Positions 1 through 8,336 of a stretch of DNA of 64,000 nucleotides are shown one piece after another. The translations under genes and the position numbers were made by a program. Every line of letters starts with the position of its first letter. Positions within the stretch are counted from its first letter, which is position 1. Source of the stretch: Chitinimonas viridis (GTDB lineage: Bacteria; Pseudomonadota; Gammaproteobacteria; Burkholderiales; Chitinimonadaceae); NCBI RefSeq assembly GCF_030409555.1, contig NZ_JAUFPU010000009.1:1-64000 (forward strand). The letters are read 5' to 3'. The notes below the pieces were generated by a model. It made no database searches. It was not told the origin of the DNA and saw only the letters and a program-made list of their open reading frames with translations.

Positions 1-1
1 C

Positions 2-1180
2 CGGCTGGGCAGCCTGGTGGCCATCACGGGCGCCGACGGCAGCCTGAAGGACAAGCTCGCCTACGACGCCTGGGGCAAGCGCCGCAACCTGAACGGCAGC
101 GGCATGCCGGACGAGCTGGGCGACGGCAAGGTCATCGACCGGGGCTTTACCGGCCACGAGATGCTGGACGAGCTGGACTTGGTGCACATGAACGGGCGTA
201 TCTACGACCCGCTGGTGGCGCGATTCCTGTCGGCGGACCCGTTGATTCAGGACCCGGAGCATAGCCAGAGCTACAACCGCTATACGTATGTGTGGAACAA
301 TCCGACGAATATGACGGATCCGACGGGGTTTGCGGCGGATGATGTAAGACGTGAAAAAGAAGGTGATGATGACGATGATTGGATCAAGGAGGTTCAGAAG
401 AAGGTACGCGCCTACTGTAGGGGCAGTGCAGACTTATTGTGCAATTACCGCACTTCGGTAACGGGATATTTTTACCACGCGGCAGGTGAAACCCATATGA
501 TCTCCGCTGCAACTTATGGACATTTGGTTTGGGCTGGCAATGCTCTATTTAATCAAGGAGGGCAGTCCTCTTCCGTTAGCAATGGGATAACTAGTCACAT
601 GTTGGCGGAGCAAGAATACATGCATACCACTGGCAGTGGATTGCCATTTTATGCTGTGGTGCCTGTATTTAATTTGCATGCAATTAGTATTGGGATTGCT
701 GCTCACGCTGAATTTTCTAATTTGGTTCGCGGCAGAGGAGGTTTGGGTAATGTTTTTGTTAGATATCCAGATGGAATAAAGTGGGGGTTCATTGATGGTG
801 TAATTGGTCATTATGCGGCAGAGCTGAAGTCAAATGCTTGCTTGGCTGGTGCAGCTTGTCTACTTGCAGCTCAGATGCAGTTGGATAAGTATACGACCGG
901 TACAGGTTTTGCAAAGATGAATGTAATGAGTGAATTTTTTTCTGGAGAGCCATTTTTAATGGCGACTGGTACGACGTTTCTTGGGCAGAGATATGAATTT
1001 ACGTATAATCCCGGTCCGTCGCTGGGATTGGTGGGGTACTCCGCAAGATTGCTTGATACTGCTGCTCAGCGTGAGGCGAGAAGCATTGCTGGTGAGAAGA
1101 GCAGAGAGGCTATCTTACGTGAAGGTGGTGGGGAAAATTATGGGGCTCCACCACCTTCATGGGTTTATGTTTTGCCGTGA
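2..1180 (+). CDS. RHS-family protein, 3' part, with toxin-like C-terminal tip
   Basis: The gene enters from upstream; the frame is open from base 2, so the GTG at 17 is not its true start. The first 105 or so residues are the conserved end of an RHS core: a YDAWGKRR-type repeat, then GFTGHE, LVHMNGRIYDP, FLSADP and SYNRYTYVWNNP, closing with DPTGF. RHS proteins are large secreted or surface-bound shells that carry a variable toxin at their C-terminus. After DPTGF come about 280 residues I do not recognise, beginning with an acidic stretch (EGDDDDDW) and holding hydrophobic segments around AISIGIAAHAEF and ACLAGAACLLAA. From about base 335 the DNA turns clearly AT-richer than the core, the usual sign of a swapped tip. 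The toxin activity is unknown. The next gene starts 21 bases on and is the likely immunity gene. Confidence 0.85.
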   Translation, partial: RLGSLVAITGADGSLKDKLAYDAWGKRRNLNGSGMPDELGDGKVIDRGFTGHEMLDELDLVHMNGRIYDPLVARFLSADPLIQDPEHSQSYNRYTYVWNNPTNMTDPTGFAADDVRREKEGDDDDDWIKEVQKKVRAYCRGSADLLCNYRTSVTGYFYHAAGETHMISAATYGHLVWAGNALFNQGGQSSSVSNGITSHMLAEQEYMHTTGSGLPFYAVVPVFNLHAISIGIAAHAEFSNLVRGRGGLGNVFVRYPDGIKWGFIDGVIGHYAAELKSNACLAGAACLLAAQMQLDKYTTGTGFAKMNVMSEFFSGEPFLMATGTTFLGQRYEFTYNPGPSLGLVGYSARLLDTAAQREARSIAGEKSREAILREGGGENYGAPPPSWVYVLP

Positions 1181-1201
1181 AATTGAAAGGGGGCTGTTTG
1201 G

Positions 1202-2140
1202 ATGAGTAAATATAAGTTAGGGCAGGAGAAGCACTCATACCTAGCGCAGAAGTTTGCTAGTGAAGGAGGGGGTGCTTTTGAGCTTATTGAATTTTTAAAG
1301 GAGCGAGGGATTGCTGCATTTATGCCGCAGCTGGAGAGTTTGTTTGATAGGTGTATATCCGATCAAGAGAAACGTGATCTTGATTTGTACTTGTGTGAGG
1401 TTGTAAAAGAACGAATTGGTAGCATGCATTACAATAGACCAACCGGTTGGGGTGGGGGGCCTTGGCCTGGTTATAAGTCAGAAATTTTAGAACGTTTTCG
1501 GCGTGGTGAAATATACAAGCCGTTGGACTATGATTTTTATCCTGAGAGATGGGGTGAGGTTGAAGGAGAACACCCCGTATTCTATAGGCGAAGAATAGAG
1601 ATGATGGAGGATAATGGAAGATTTAAAGAGCGGGAGCGAATGTGGGAGGGGGGGAGAGATAAGAGACTGAAGGAAGAGGCATTTGCTCTTGGTGGAGAAG
1701 GGAGGGCATATGACCTTAGTGGTAAATGCGATAGGTTGGAGTTTTACCAGATGATTCTGGCGGCGGAAACTAAGGTGCTGGGTTTTTCATTTGATGAAAA
1801 ATCGTCGGGGCCAGAATACCCGGTATTTTCTAAGCAGTTGACTGAGAAGTGGAAGATTTCTTGGGTGCTGAATGACTCTAGTTATTTAGCACCATTCCAT
1901 GAGCAAGGATCTTTGGATGCTTTGCTACAATTAAGGCCGGTGAAATCTCCAAGGCAACGGAGTAGGTTGAAGGATGAGTATACGTCTTTATATTTGAATT
2001 ATGCAATTCCAACTTTTCACTGCTATTTACCTTTTAGGTCGCTAGAGAACTTTGAGGTTTGTATTAAGGCACACGTGAGGGTGTTTGAGTTTTTTTGGGT
2101 GAGGCTGGAAAATATAATATGTGAGTGCCTTGGCGATTGA
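1202..2140 (+). CDS. Unrecognised protein, candidate immunity protein for the RHS tip
   Basis: This encodes 312 residues with no signal peptide and no membrane segment that I can see. It is rich in charged and aromatic residues, with several Glu/Arg-rich stretches (for example FKERERMWEGGRDKRLKEEA). I do not recognise a family. It starts 21 bases after the RHS gene, behind a G-rich ribosome binding site (GGGGG at about 1188-1192), and shares that gene's AT-rich composition, so the two probably arrived together. Genes placed directly after an RHS tip usually encode the protein that neutralises that toxin; that is the only basis for the suggested role. At 312 residues it is long for an immunity protein, so it could instead be a second effector or an unrelated cargo gene. 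Confidence 0.7.
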   Translation: MSKYKLGQEKHSYLAQKFASEGGGAFELIEFLKERGIAAFMPQLESLFDRCISDQEKRDLDLYLCEVVKERIGSMHYNRPTGWGGGPWPGYKSEILERFRRGEIYKPLDYDFYPERWGEVEGEHPVFYRRRIEMMEDNGRFKERERMWEGGRDKRLKEEAFALGGEGRAYDLSGKCDRLEFYQMILAAETKVLGFSFDEKSSGPEYPVFSKQLTEKWKISWVLNDSSYLAPFHEQGSLDALLQLRPVKSPRQRSRLKDEYTSLYLNYAIPTFHCYLPFRSLENFEVCIKAHVRVFEFFWVRLENIICECLGD

Positions 2141-2160
2141 CTGTACCCCGTCGGTTCGTT

Positions 2161-2289
2161 GCCCTGTCCGCTCGTCCGCAACAGCTAGGGTACGCATATT
2201 GCAGTTCGCGCCGACCTCGGCCGTATCGAATACAAAACCGACCCCCTGGGCCAGGTGCCCTGTCCGCTCGTCCGCAACAGCTAGGGTAC
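2161..2289. repeat. Pair of 33-bp perfect direct repeats, 96 bp apart
   Basis: Bases 2161-2193 and 2257-2289 are identical over 33 bp, starting GCCCTGTCCGCTCG and ending AGCTAGGGTAC. After one mismatch the next four bases also match. The 63 bp between the copies include an RHS-like coding fragment. The repeats begin just after the stop codon of the candidate immunity gene, so they may mark a recombination joint in the RHS island. Confidence 0.9.
2201..2257 (+). pseudogene. Short RHS/YD-repeat fragment between the direct repeats
   Basis: Read forwards from 2201, this stretch gives A-V-R-A-D-L-G-R-I-E-Y-K-T-D-P-L-G-Q-V. This fits the RHS (YD) repeat pattern of aD-x-GR-hhhh-TDPLGQV. It has no start codon, and the frame closes soon after the second direct repeat. 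It is best read as debris of a former RHS core left downstream of the present tip, as is common where tips are exchanged. It is only 19 codons long, so the call rests on the pattern alone. Confidence 0.55.
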
Positions 2290-3090
2290 CCATAGCGAGC
2301 GGGCTTTTCACTAATATCCCGTCACTTTTCAGGCCACCAGACCGACAGCTTGTCTGCGCCAGCCGCGCGATAGCTGCCGGATTGCTTAAGTTTTGTGCAA
2401 TTCGGCAGTGCTGGACGCGTTTGTTCCCGGACAGCCTTCCGTTGCCTGTGCTGCTTCCAACGGCTGCGGTGCACTACCTGCGCAAATAGACGCCTGCCAG
2501 CAAGCCATCCCAAGCCTGAAACAGATATGCCCCCTTGGGTATCTGCTGGTAGGGATCCATCCCTTGCCAGGCTTCGAGTGGCGTACGCCCGTTCACGTGA
2601 CGCGGGGTCAAGTCTTGTATTTTGCGTGACAGTCCATTTGTGCGTAGCCCATTGGGCCGCATGTCGTAGTGCACAAAGCCGGTACCGGTTCACGCCGTAT
2701 CGGCTTTCTGCTGCCTTCACTGCTTTATGCCCGTTCTATATCTGTTCGTGGCCTGTTTCGGGCTGTTCTGGACGCCAAGCACGGCCTCACTCTGTTCGCC
2801 CCCGGCGCAGTGGCAATGGCCTGCCCTCGAGTGTCAATGAACGCAATGGGTGGATAGGCTTTCGTATCGCCCGCACGCGTTGATTTGACGTTCTCGCACG
2901 CCAGGCCTGGTAAACCTGCCTGGTGTCGCTGTTGCGTATAGACAGCGCCGCCGGTGCCGTCCTCTTTTTTCAGGTGCCATGGCTGCCGCCTGCACAATCG
3001 ATCCGAATCGGCCAGATGGGGGCATCAGCTTGCCGGGACTTCTCCCGCTTAGGCCTGCCAAGATTAGGCCTGATTGCTGGCTTGGGCACG
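2290..3090. other. About 800 bases with no convincing gene
   Basis: Several short open frames exist on both strands, but none has gene-like start signals. The most protein-like piece is on the minus strand at 2474-2674: 66 codons containing NGLSRKIQDLTP, NGRTPLEAWQG and AWDGLLAG, ending YLRR. It could be the tail of a decayed integrase-type transposase, but I cannot name a family. Minus-strand frames between 2720 and 3000 look coding-like in patches but are broken by stops and frame changes. I read the stretch as decayed mobile or accessory DNA between the RHS island and the chromosomal backbone. Confidence 0.4.
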
Positions 3091-3096
3091 TATAAT
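3091..3096 (+). promoter_or_regulatory. -10 element (TATAAT) of the rhlE-like gene
   Basis: A perfect TATAAT lies 27 bases before the helicase start codon. I see no good -35 hexamer at 16-18 bp upstream, so the promoter is only half supported. Confidence 0.45.
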
Positions 3097-3123
3097 CATT
3101 CCCTTTTATAAGTGCGGGATACC

Positions 3124-4377
3124 ATGTCTTTTGCCGATCTGGGCCTGACTGAACCGCTGCTGCGTAAGCTGGCGGCCTGTCAGTATGCTGAGCCCACGCC
3201 CATACAGCAGCAGGCGATTCCGGCCATTCTGCAAGGGCGTGATGTGTTGGGGCTGGCGCCGACGGGATCGGGCAAGACGGCGGCTTACTGCTTGCCCTTG
3301 CTGCAGCAGCTTTCTGCCTTGCCCGAGAGCAAGGTAAGGCGTTTGCAGGTGTTGGTGCTGGTGCCGACGCGCGAATTGGCCATACAGGTGGATGAAACGC
3401 TGGGGCAACTGAGCCAGGGCACTCGGCTGAAGCGGGTGCTTGCCTACGGTGGCGTATCAATCAACCCGCAGATGATGGATTTGCGGGGAGGTGCCGATGT
3501 GGTGATCGCCACCCCAGGGCGCCTGCTGGATTTGCTGGGGCAGAATGCGCTGAGCCTGGGTAGCTTGAGCACCCTGGTGCTGGATGAGGCAGACCGTCTG
3601 CTGGATATGGATTTTGCCGATGAGCTGGGCCGGTTGCTGGCCTTGATGCCCACGCAGCGGCAGAACCTGTTTTTCTCGGCGACTTTTCCCGCTGCTGTGA
3701 TGGCGCTGGCCGACCGCTTGCTGCGGAACCCGGTACGCATTGTGCTGACGACGGAACCCGCTGATGCGCCAGCCATCAGCCAACGCGCCATACAGGTGGA
3801 CGACAACCGCCGCACGGCTTTGCTGCGCCATTTGCTGCAGCAGGCGCAATGGACTCAGGTGCTGGTTTTTGCCGCATCCCAGCATGCTGCCGAGCGGTTG
3901 GCCGACAAACTGGGCAGTGCCGGCATTGCCGCTGCTGCGCTGCACGGGCAGCTTAGCCAGGGCAGGCGAGGGCAGGTGCTGCAGGATTTCAAGGCAGGCC
4001 TGCTGCAGGTGCTGGTAGCGACCGATATTGCTGCGCGCGGCATTGATATCGTCCAGTTGCCGGTGGTGGTGAACTACGATCTGCCGCGTTCGGCGGTGGA
4101 TTACGCCCACCGCATAGGCCGTACGGGGCGCGCGGGGGCGGATGGCCTGGCGGTGAGCTTTATCAGCGCTGATACCGAGGCACATTTCCGCCTGATAGAA
4201 AAACGCCAAGGGCTGCGGGTTGGGCGCGAAGTGGTGGCGGGGTACGAGCCAATACAACAGGCCTGGGCGGTGGTGGATGCCAGCGGCAATGGTGGTATCA
4301 AGGGCAAGCGCAAGAGCAAAAAAGACAAGCTGCGCGAGGCTGCAGCCTATGCCACAAAAGAAAAACCGGGGGCATAG
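3124..4377 (+). CDS. rhlE: DEAD-box ATP-dependent RNA helicase, RhlE type
   Basis: This protein of 417 residues unwinds short RNA duplexes using ATP and acts in the cytoplasm in RNA decay and ribosome assembly. All the family motifs are visible: the Q motif (F3 with PTPIQ at 24-28), Walker A APTGSGKT (45-52), PTREL, TPGRLLD, DEAD (154-157), SAT (185-187), ATDIAARGID, and HRIGRTGRAG from 329. A short Lys-rich tail follows. The ATG at 3124 was chosen over an in-frame GTG at 3112 because MSFADLGL is the usual N-terminus of this group. The last 31 bases overlap the convergent DUF1993 gene. Isoleucine ATA codons are frequent here (6 of 18 counted), which is unusual for a GC-rich genome. Confidence 0.93.
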   Translation: MSFADLGLTEPLLRKLAACQYAEPTPIQQQAIPAILQGRDVLGLAPTGSGKTAAYCLPLLQQLSALPESKVRRLQVLVLVPTRELAIQVDETLGQLSQGTRLKRVLAYGGVSINPQMMDLRGGADVVIATPGRLLDLLGQNALSLGSLSTLVLDEADRLLDMDFADELGRLLALMPTQRQNLFFSATFPAAVMALADRLLRNPVRIVLTTEPADAPAISQRAIQVDDNRRTALLRHLLQQAQWTQVLVFAASQHAAERLADKLGSAGIAAAALHGQLSQGRRGQVLQDFKAGLLQVLVATDIAARGIDIVQLPVVVNYDLPRSAVDYAHRIGRTGRAGADGLAVSFISADTEAHFRLIEKRQGLRVGREVVAGYEPIQQAWAVVDASGNGGIKGKRKSKKDKLREAAAYATKEKPGA

Positions 4378-4883
4378 GCATGGTGACCGTCGAAATCCTG
4401 CTTGCTGAGCGGCACACCCTGGTGGCGCAGGATGGCGTAAACCATGCTGAGGTGGAAGAAGAAATTGGGCAGGGTGTAGTGCAGCAGATAGTCGTGCCGG
4501 TTGAACTGGCGCTCGGCCTGGCCTGCCTGGGTGGTGATGGGCAGTTCGGGGGCAAGCGCTATCTGTTCGCGGGTCAGGCAGTGCAGTAAGCCCTGCGTCT
4601 GGCTCAGGCAAGCCTGCAGCCCTGCAAAGCTGCTGCCGGTATCTTGCAGGTTGGGAATGGCCAGGCCCGCCAAGGGGTAACAGGCGCGCAGGCTGAAGCC
4701 AGCGGTGATGCCAACCTGCTGCGCCAGATTGAACATATCGGGAGCCAGATGCGCGTTCAGCAGCTTCTCGGCTGCATACCCATCATTTTGGGCATGCATG
4801 GCGGCTTTCGCCAGCATGTGTGCCAGTTGTTGCAGATAGTGGCTGAACACGGGCACCGAAGCGTCGTAGAGGTTGGTTTGCAT
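4347..4883 (-). CDS. DUF1993 family protein
   Basis: This encodes 178 residues with the DUF1993 pattern: an N-terminal helix starting YDASVPVFSHYLQQL, then a middle H-A-x-L-A-P-D-M-F-x-L stretch, a Thr-Arg-Glu helix and the C-terminal RHDYLLHYTLPNFFFH segment that leads into a second helix. The family is thought to adopt a DinB-like four-helix bundle; its function is not established. There is no signal peptide, so it is probably cytosolic. It is convergent with the helicase gene and overlaps its 3' end by 31 bp. Upstream (4884-5102) I see no further gene. Confidence 0.8.
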   Translation of the reverse strand: MQTNLYDASVPVFSHYLQQLAHMLAKAAMHAQNDGYAAEKLLNAHLAPDMFNLAQQVGITAGFSLRACYPLAGLAIPNLQDTGSSFAGLQACLSQTQGLLHCLTREQIALAPELPITTQAGQAERQFNRHDYLLHYTLPNFFFHLSMVYAILRHQGVPLSKQDFDGHHAYAPGFSFVA

Positions 4884-5102
4884 GATGACCGAGTCGCTTG
4901 TGGGGCGGCAAATCTAGCTGATTCCGGCGGATTTGGGGCGCTGGCATCACGAACAAGCTCCCGTGTAGCGGTTGGACAAGCGAGCGGTGCTGCGGGGTGA
5001 TGCTTGAAAGCGGAGGCGGTCGCCCTGATGTAGAGCACTGCTGCTGCATCTACTTCCACTCATCAACCGGTGTGCAGGCTGGGCCTGCCCCGAAGGATAG
5101 AC

Positions 5103-5807
5103 ATGATTGACCTCTCGGCTTTCCCCATCACCCAGAAGTGGCCCGCAACCCATCCCGACCGGCTGCAGCTGTATTCCTTGCCCACACCTAATGGTGTGAA
5201 AGTCTCGATCATGCTGGAAGAGACGGGCTTGCCTTACGAGGCTCACCTGGTCAGCTTCGAGACCAACGATCAGATGTCGCCGGCGTTTTTGTCCTTGAAC
5301 CCGAATAACAAGATACCGGCGATATTGGATCCCCAAGGCCCTGGCGAACGGCCCCTGGCCCTGTTTGAGTCGGGCGCCATCCTGCTGTACCTGGCGGAGA
5401 AGACGGGGAAGTTCCTGTCGGCTGATCCTGCCGAGCGTTACGAGACGATACAGTGGCTGATGTTCCAGATGGGGGGAATAGGCCCGATGTTTGGCCAACT
5501 GGGCTTCTTCCACAAATTTGCTGGCAAGGATTATGAAGACAAGCGTCCGCGTGATCGCTATGTGGCGGAATCCAAGCGTCTGTTGGCGGTGTTGAACCAG
5601 CGCCTGGCGGACAGGGAATGGATCATGGGTGAGCGCTACACCATCGCCGATATCGCGGTGTTTCCCTGGGTGCGCAACCTGATAGGCTTTTATGGCGCGG
5701 GCGAGCTGGTAGGGGTTAGCGAATTCCCCCATGTGTTGCGGGCACTGGATGCTTTTGTGGCACGGCCAGCCGTTGCCACTGGCCTGGGGATACCGGCCAG
5801 GAGCTGA
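5103..5807 (+). CDS. Glutathione S-transferase, YfcG/YghU (nu-class) type
   Basis: This 234-residue protein is a cytosolic thiol transferase or disulfide-bond oxidoreductase that uses glutathione. The N-terminal thioredoxin-like domain has TPNGVKV (T28, N30), the active-site signature of the YfcG/YghU group, followed by NPNNKIPAI (66-74) and the glutathione-binding E89-S90 pair in FESGAI. The C-terminal helical domain contains MGERYTIADIAVFPW. I prefer the ATG at 5103, six codons before FPIT, to an in-frame GTG at 5070. The gene ends 13 bases before the proper stop of the convergent radical SAM gene. The natural substrate cannot be read from the sequence. Confidence 0.9.
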   Translation: MIDLSAFPITQKWPATHPDRLQLYSLPTPNGVKVSIMLEETGLPYEAHLVSFETNDQMSPAFLSLNPNNKIPAILDPQGPGERPLALFESGAILLYLAEKTGKFLSADPAERYETIQWLMFQMGGIGPMFGQLGFFHKFAGKDYEDKRPRDRYVAESKRLLAVLNQRLADREWIMGERYTIADIAVFPWVRNLIGFYGAGELVGVSEFPHVLRALDAFVARPAVATGLGIPARS

Positions 5808-5820
5808 TGCAGCCGCTCGG

Positions 5821-6887
5821 TCAGCTGAATAGATCGAGCTGGCCATCGGGCCGGGGTGGGCGGAACAGACTAGTATCCAGCCCACGGTGGGCTGGTCCAG
5901 CCCCAGGCGTTGGCGTGCCAGCTTGAAGCGCTGCGACAGCATATCCGCAAACACCCCTACGCCGCGCATACGCTTGCCAAAGCGGGCATCGTTGTAGCGG
6001 CCGCCGCGACTTTGCCGCAGCACACTCAATACATGATCTCGCTTCAAGGGGTAGTGCTGGGCCAGCCAGTCATCAAACAGCTGGGCCAATTCCAGCGGCA
6101 GGCGCAGCAGGACATAGCCAGCGCGGCTGGCACCTGCTGCCTGGCAGGTCTGTAATATCTGTTCCATCTCATGATCATTCAGTGCCGGAATCATCGGCGC
6201 GGCCAGCACTCCTACCGGTATGCCGGCCTGCGCCAGCCTGGCAATGGTCTCAATCCGGCGCAGCGGCTGGCTGGCACGGGGCTCCAGCTTGCGTGCCAGT
6301 TCCCTATCCAGGGTGGTAACGCTGATCATGACTTGCACCAGGCCGTCTCCGGCCAGGTCGGCCAGCAGGTCGATATCCCGCTCTATTAGGGCATTCTTGG
6401 TCAGCAGCATGGTGGGGTGGCGTGTTTCGGCCAGGACTTCGAGTACCGCCCGGGTCAGTCCCAGCTCCCGTTCTGCAGGTTGATAGCAATCGGTGTTGCT
6501 GCCTATGCAGATGCTGCTGGGCTGGTAGCCGGGCTTGGCCAGCTCTGCCCTGAGCAGCGCGGCTGCATTGGGCTTGGCGATAATTCTGGTTTCGAAATCC
6601 AACCCCGGCGAATAGCCCCAATAAGCATGGCTGGGGCGGGCATAGCAGTAGATACAACCATGCTCACAACCCTGATAGGGATTGATCGATTGCTGAAAGC
6701 GCACATCCGGCGAGCTGTTGCGGCTGATGATGGACTTGGCTTCGTGCAGCGTAATCACCGTACGTGGCTTGCCATCCGCCTCCCGTAGCCAGCCATCGTC
6801 CACCGCCTCGCGGGCATGGGCCGCGTAGCGGTTGTCGGGATTGCGGGCTGTGCCACGGCCGTGTAGAGACTGGTCCATGGTCGCCAT
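5821..6887 (-). CDS. PA0069-family radical SAM protein, with apparent frameshift near the 3' end
   Basis: The protein has the radical SAM cluster motif C74-x3-C78-x2-C81 within the sequence NPYQGCEHGCIYCYARPSH, typical of the PA0069 / SplB-like group. The reaction of this family is unknown. The frame from the ATG at 6887 is normal up to GLDQPTVG near base 5886. There the family's C-terminus (LDTSLFRPPRP...QLDLFS-stop) continues in the -1 frame and stops at 5821, 13 bases from the convergent gst gene. As written, the frame instead runs on to 4947, antisense through gst, adding over 300 unrelated residues. One missing base near 5877-5891 would explain this, either as a sequencing error or as a genuine mutation. 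There is no classical slippery heptamer. I annotate the corrected end. Confidence 0.8.
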
Positions 6888-6978
6888 GATAGCACCGCGG
6901 AGAACGTTCGTTCTCCATTGGCCATGCAAAACGATAAACGGCCGGGCACTTTCCTGCCGCTCGTCAGGTCGGCACACT

Positions 6979-8133
6979 ATGTCCATGCAGACCTCATTCA
7001 TACCGCGCATCGTGATTGCGCCTGATTCCTTCAAGGGAACCTTGTCCGCTGCACAGGCCGCCCATGCCATGGCAACGGGCCTGAGCCGCATATGGCCGGA
7101 GGCCGACCTGCATCTGCACCCCATGGCCGATGGCGGCGAGGGCACGCTGGAGGCGGTAGCCGCAGCCATGCCGGCGCAATGGCAGCACGCGGTAATGCCT
7201 GATCTGGAGGGCAGGCTCAAACCTGCGCGGTGGTTGCGCCTGCCTGATGGTTCGGCGGTGATCGAATCGGCTGAGCTGGTGGGGATAACGCTGGTGGGCA
7301 GCAGCCAGGTTGCAGACCGTAGCACCCTGGGGCTGGGCCAGTTGCTGCTGGCAGTGCTCGACGCGGGCTGTGCACGTGTGTTGCTGGGCCTAGGGGGGAC
7401 AGGCACCAATGACGGCGGCGTAGGGCTGCTGGCAGCCTTGGGGGCACGTTTTCTGGATGGCCGTGGTTTGCTTCTGCCACCCACATTGGCGAGCCTTGCC
7501 GATCTGGCGGTGGTGGATTTGTCGGGCCTGGACAGCAGGCTGGCGCAGACCCGGCTGGTAGCCCTGGCTGATGTTGCCAGCCCCCTATGCGGCGCAACTG
7601 GGGCCACTGCGGTGTTTGGCCCGCAGAAAGGTGTGCGCAGCGAAGAGGTGGATCGCTTCGACCGGCGCTTGCAACGCTTGGGCGAGTTGGGCGATGCCGT
7701 GCGCGGCCAGGATTTACGCGATCAGCCAGGGAGTGGTGCGGCAGGTGGGCTGGGCTGGGCGCTGCGCCTTTTAGGGGCGACGCTGGAGCCTGGCGCCGAG
7801 GCAATAGCCGATCTGCAGAAGCTGGATGCCAGCCTGGCTGGCGCTGATTGGCTGCTGACGGGAGAGGGGCGGTCGGATGCGCAGACGCCCTTGGGCAAGG
7901 TGCCGTGGCGGGTGGCGGGTCGCGCGGCTCGCCTTGCGGTGCCGGCCAGCCTGCTGTCGGGCGATATCGACAGCGCTGCGCTACCTGCTTTGCAGCAGCG
8001 TTTTGATCACTGCCTGGCTTTGGTGGGCGGTGCGGTAGACCGGGAAACCGCGCAACGCGATGCGGCTAGTTTGCTGACCGATGCTGCTGAAGCCATGGCC
8101 AGGCAGCATTGCGAGCGGTTAGCCAAGCGTTGA
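6979..8133 (+). CDS. Glycerate kinase (GarK/GlxK type)
   Basis: This 384-residue protein phosphorylates D-glycerate with ATP, most likely to 2-phosphoglycerate, feeding glyoxylate or sugar-acid breakdown into glycolysis. Family signatures seen are IAPDSFKGTLSA at the N-terminus, MADGGEGT, the GLGGTGTNDGG loop, LADVASPLCGATGA followed by FGPQKG, GSGAAGGLG, and the C-terminal TGEGRSDAQT with LGKVP. The ATG at 6979 fits the family N-terminus; the frame is open further upstream but lacks homology there. It is divergent from the radical SAM gene, with 91 bases between. No other glycerate-pathway gene is adjacent, so it seems to stand alone. Confidence 0.93.
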   Translation: MSMQTSFIPRIVIAPDSFKGTLSAAQAAHAMATGLSRIWPEADLHLHPMADGGEGTLEAVAAAMPAQWQHAVMPDLEGRLKPARWLRLPDGSAVIESAELVGITLVGSSQVADRSTLGLGQLLLAVLDAGCARVLLGLGGTGTNDGGVGLLAALGARFLDGRGLLLPPTLASLADLAVVDLSGLDSRLAQTRLVALADVASPLCGATGATAVFGPQKGVRSEEVDRFDRRLQRLGELGDAVRGQDLRDQPGSGAAGGLGWALRLLGATLEPGAEAIADLQKLDASLAGADWLLTGEGRSDAQTPLGKVPWRVAGRAARLAVPASLLSGDIDSAALPALQQRFDHCLALVGGAVDRETAQRDAASLLTDAAEAMARQHCERLAKR

Positions 8134-8336
8134 TGCAGGAGCTTCCTGGAACCGCGCGGTCGTTGCATGGCGCCGTTGCAGTTGTTACGCAGGCCTTGTC
8201 TTGCTTGGAAATCGAAACGCCTGGAAATGCCACCCGGTGAGATGGATGCCATTGAGTGTTGCACCGTGCTGTTTTCTGGCTGCGTGCTTTCTATACTGCT
8301 GAAGTTCTTCCCATCGCCTGCCCGGAGGCTCTACCC

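Noticed and set aside
2161-2289. Possible CRISPR-like repeat array
   Set aside because: Only two copies occur, the spacing is 63 bp with coding-like content, and no cas genes are present.
2322-2720. 132-codon minus-strand frame in the RHS debris region
   Set aside because: Its composition (many Arg, Ala, Gln) and lack of a ribosome binding site suggest chance. It overlaps the more protein-like frame at 2474-2674 in a different register.
4947-7607. Open frame of 886 codons on the minus strand
   Set aside because: Only its middle part (about 5885-6887) is a gene, the radical SAM protein. The part above 6887 is antisense to the glycerate kinase gene and the part below 5820 is antisense to gst; neither looks like protein.
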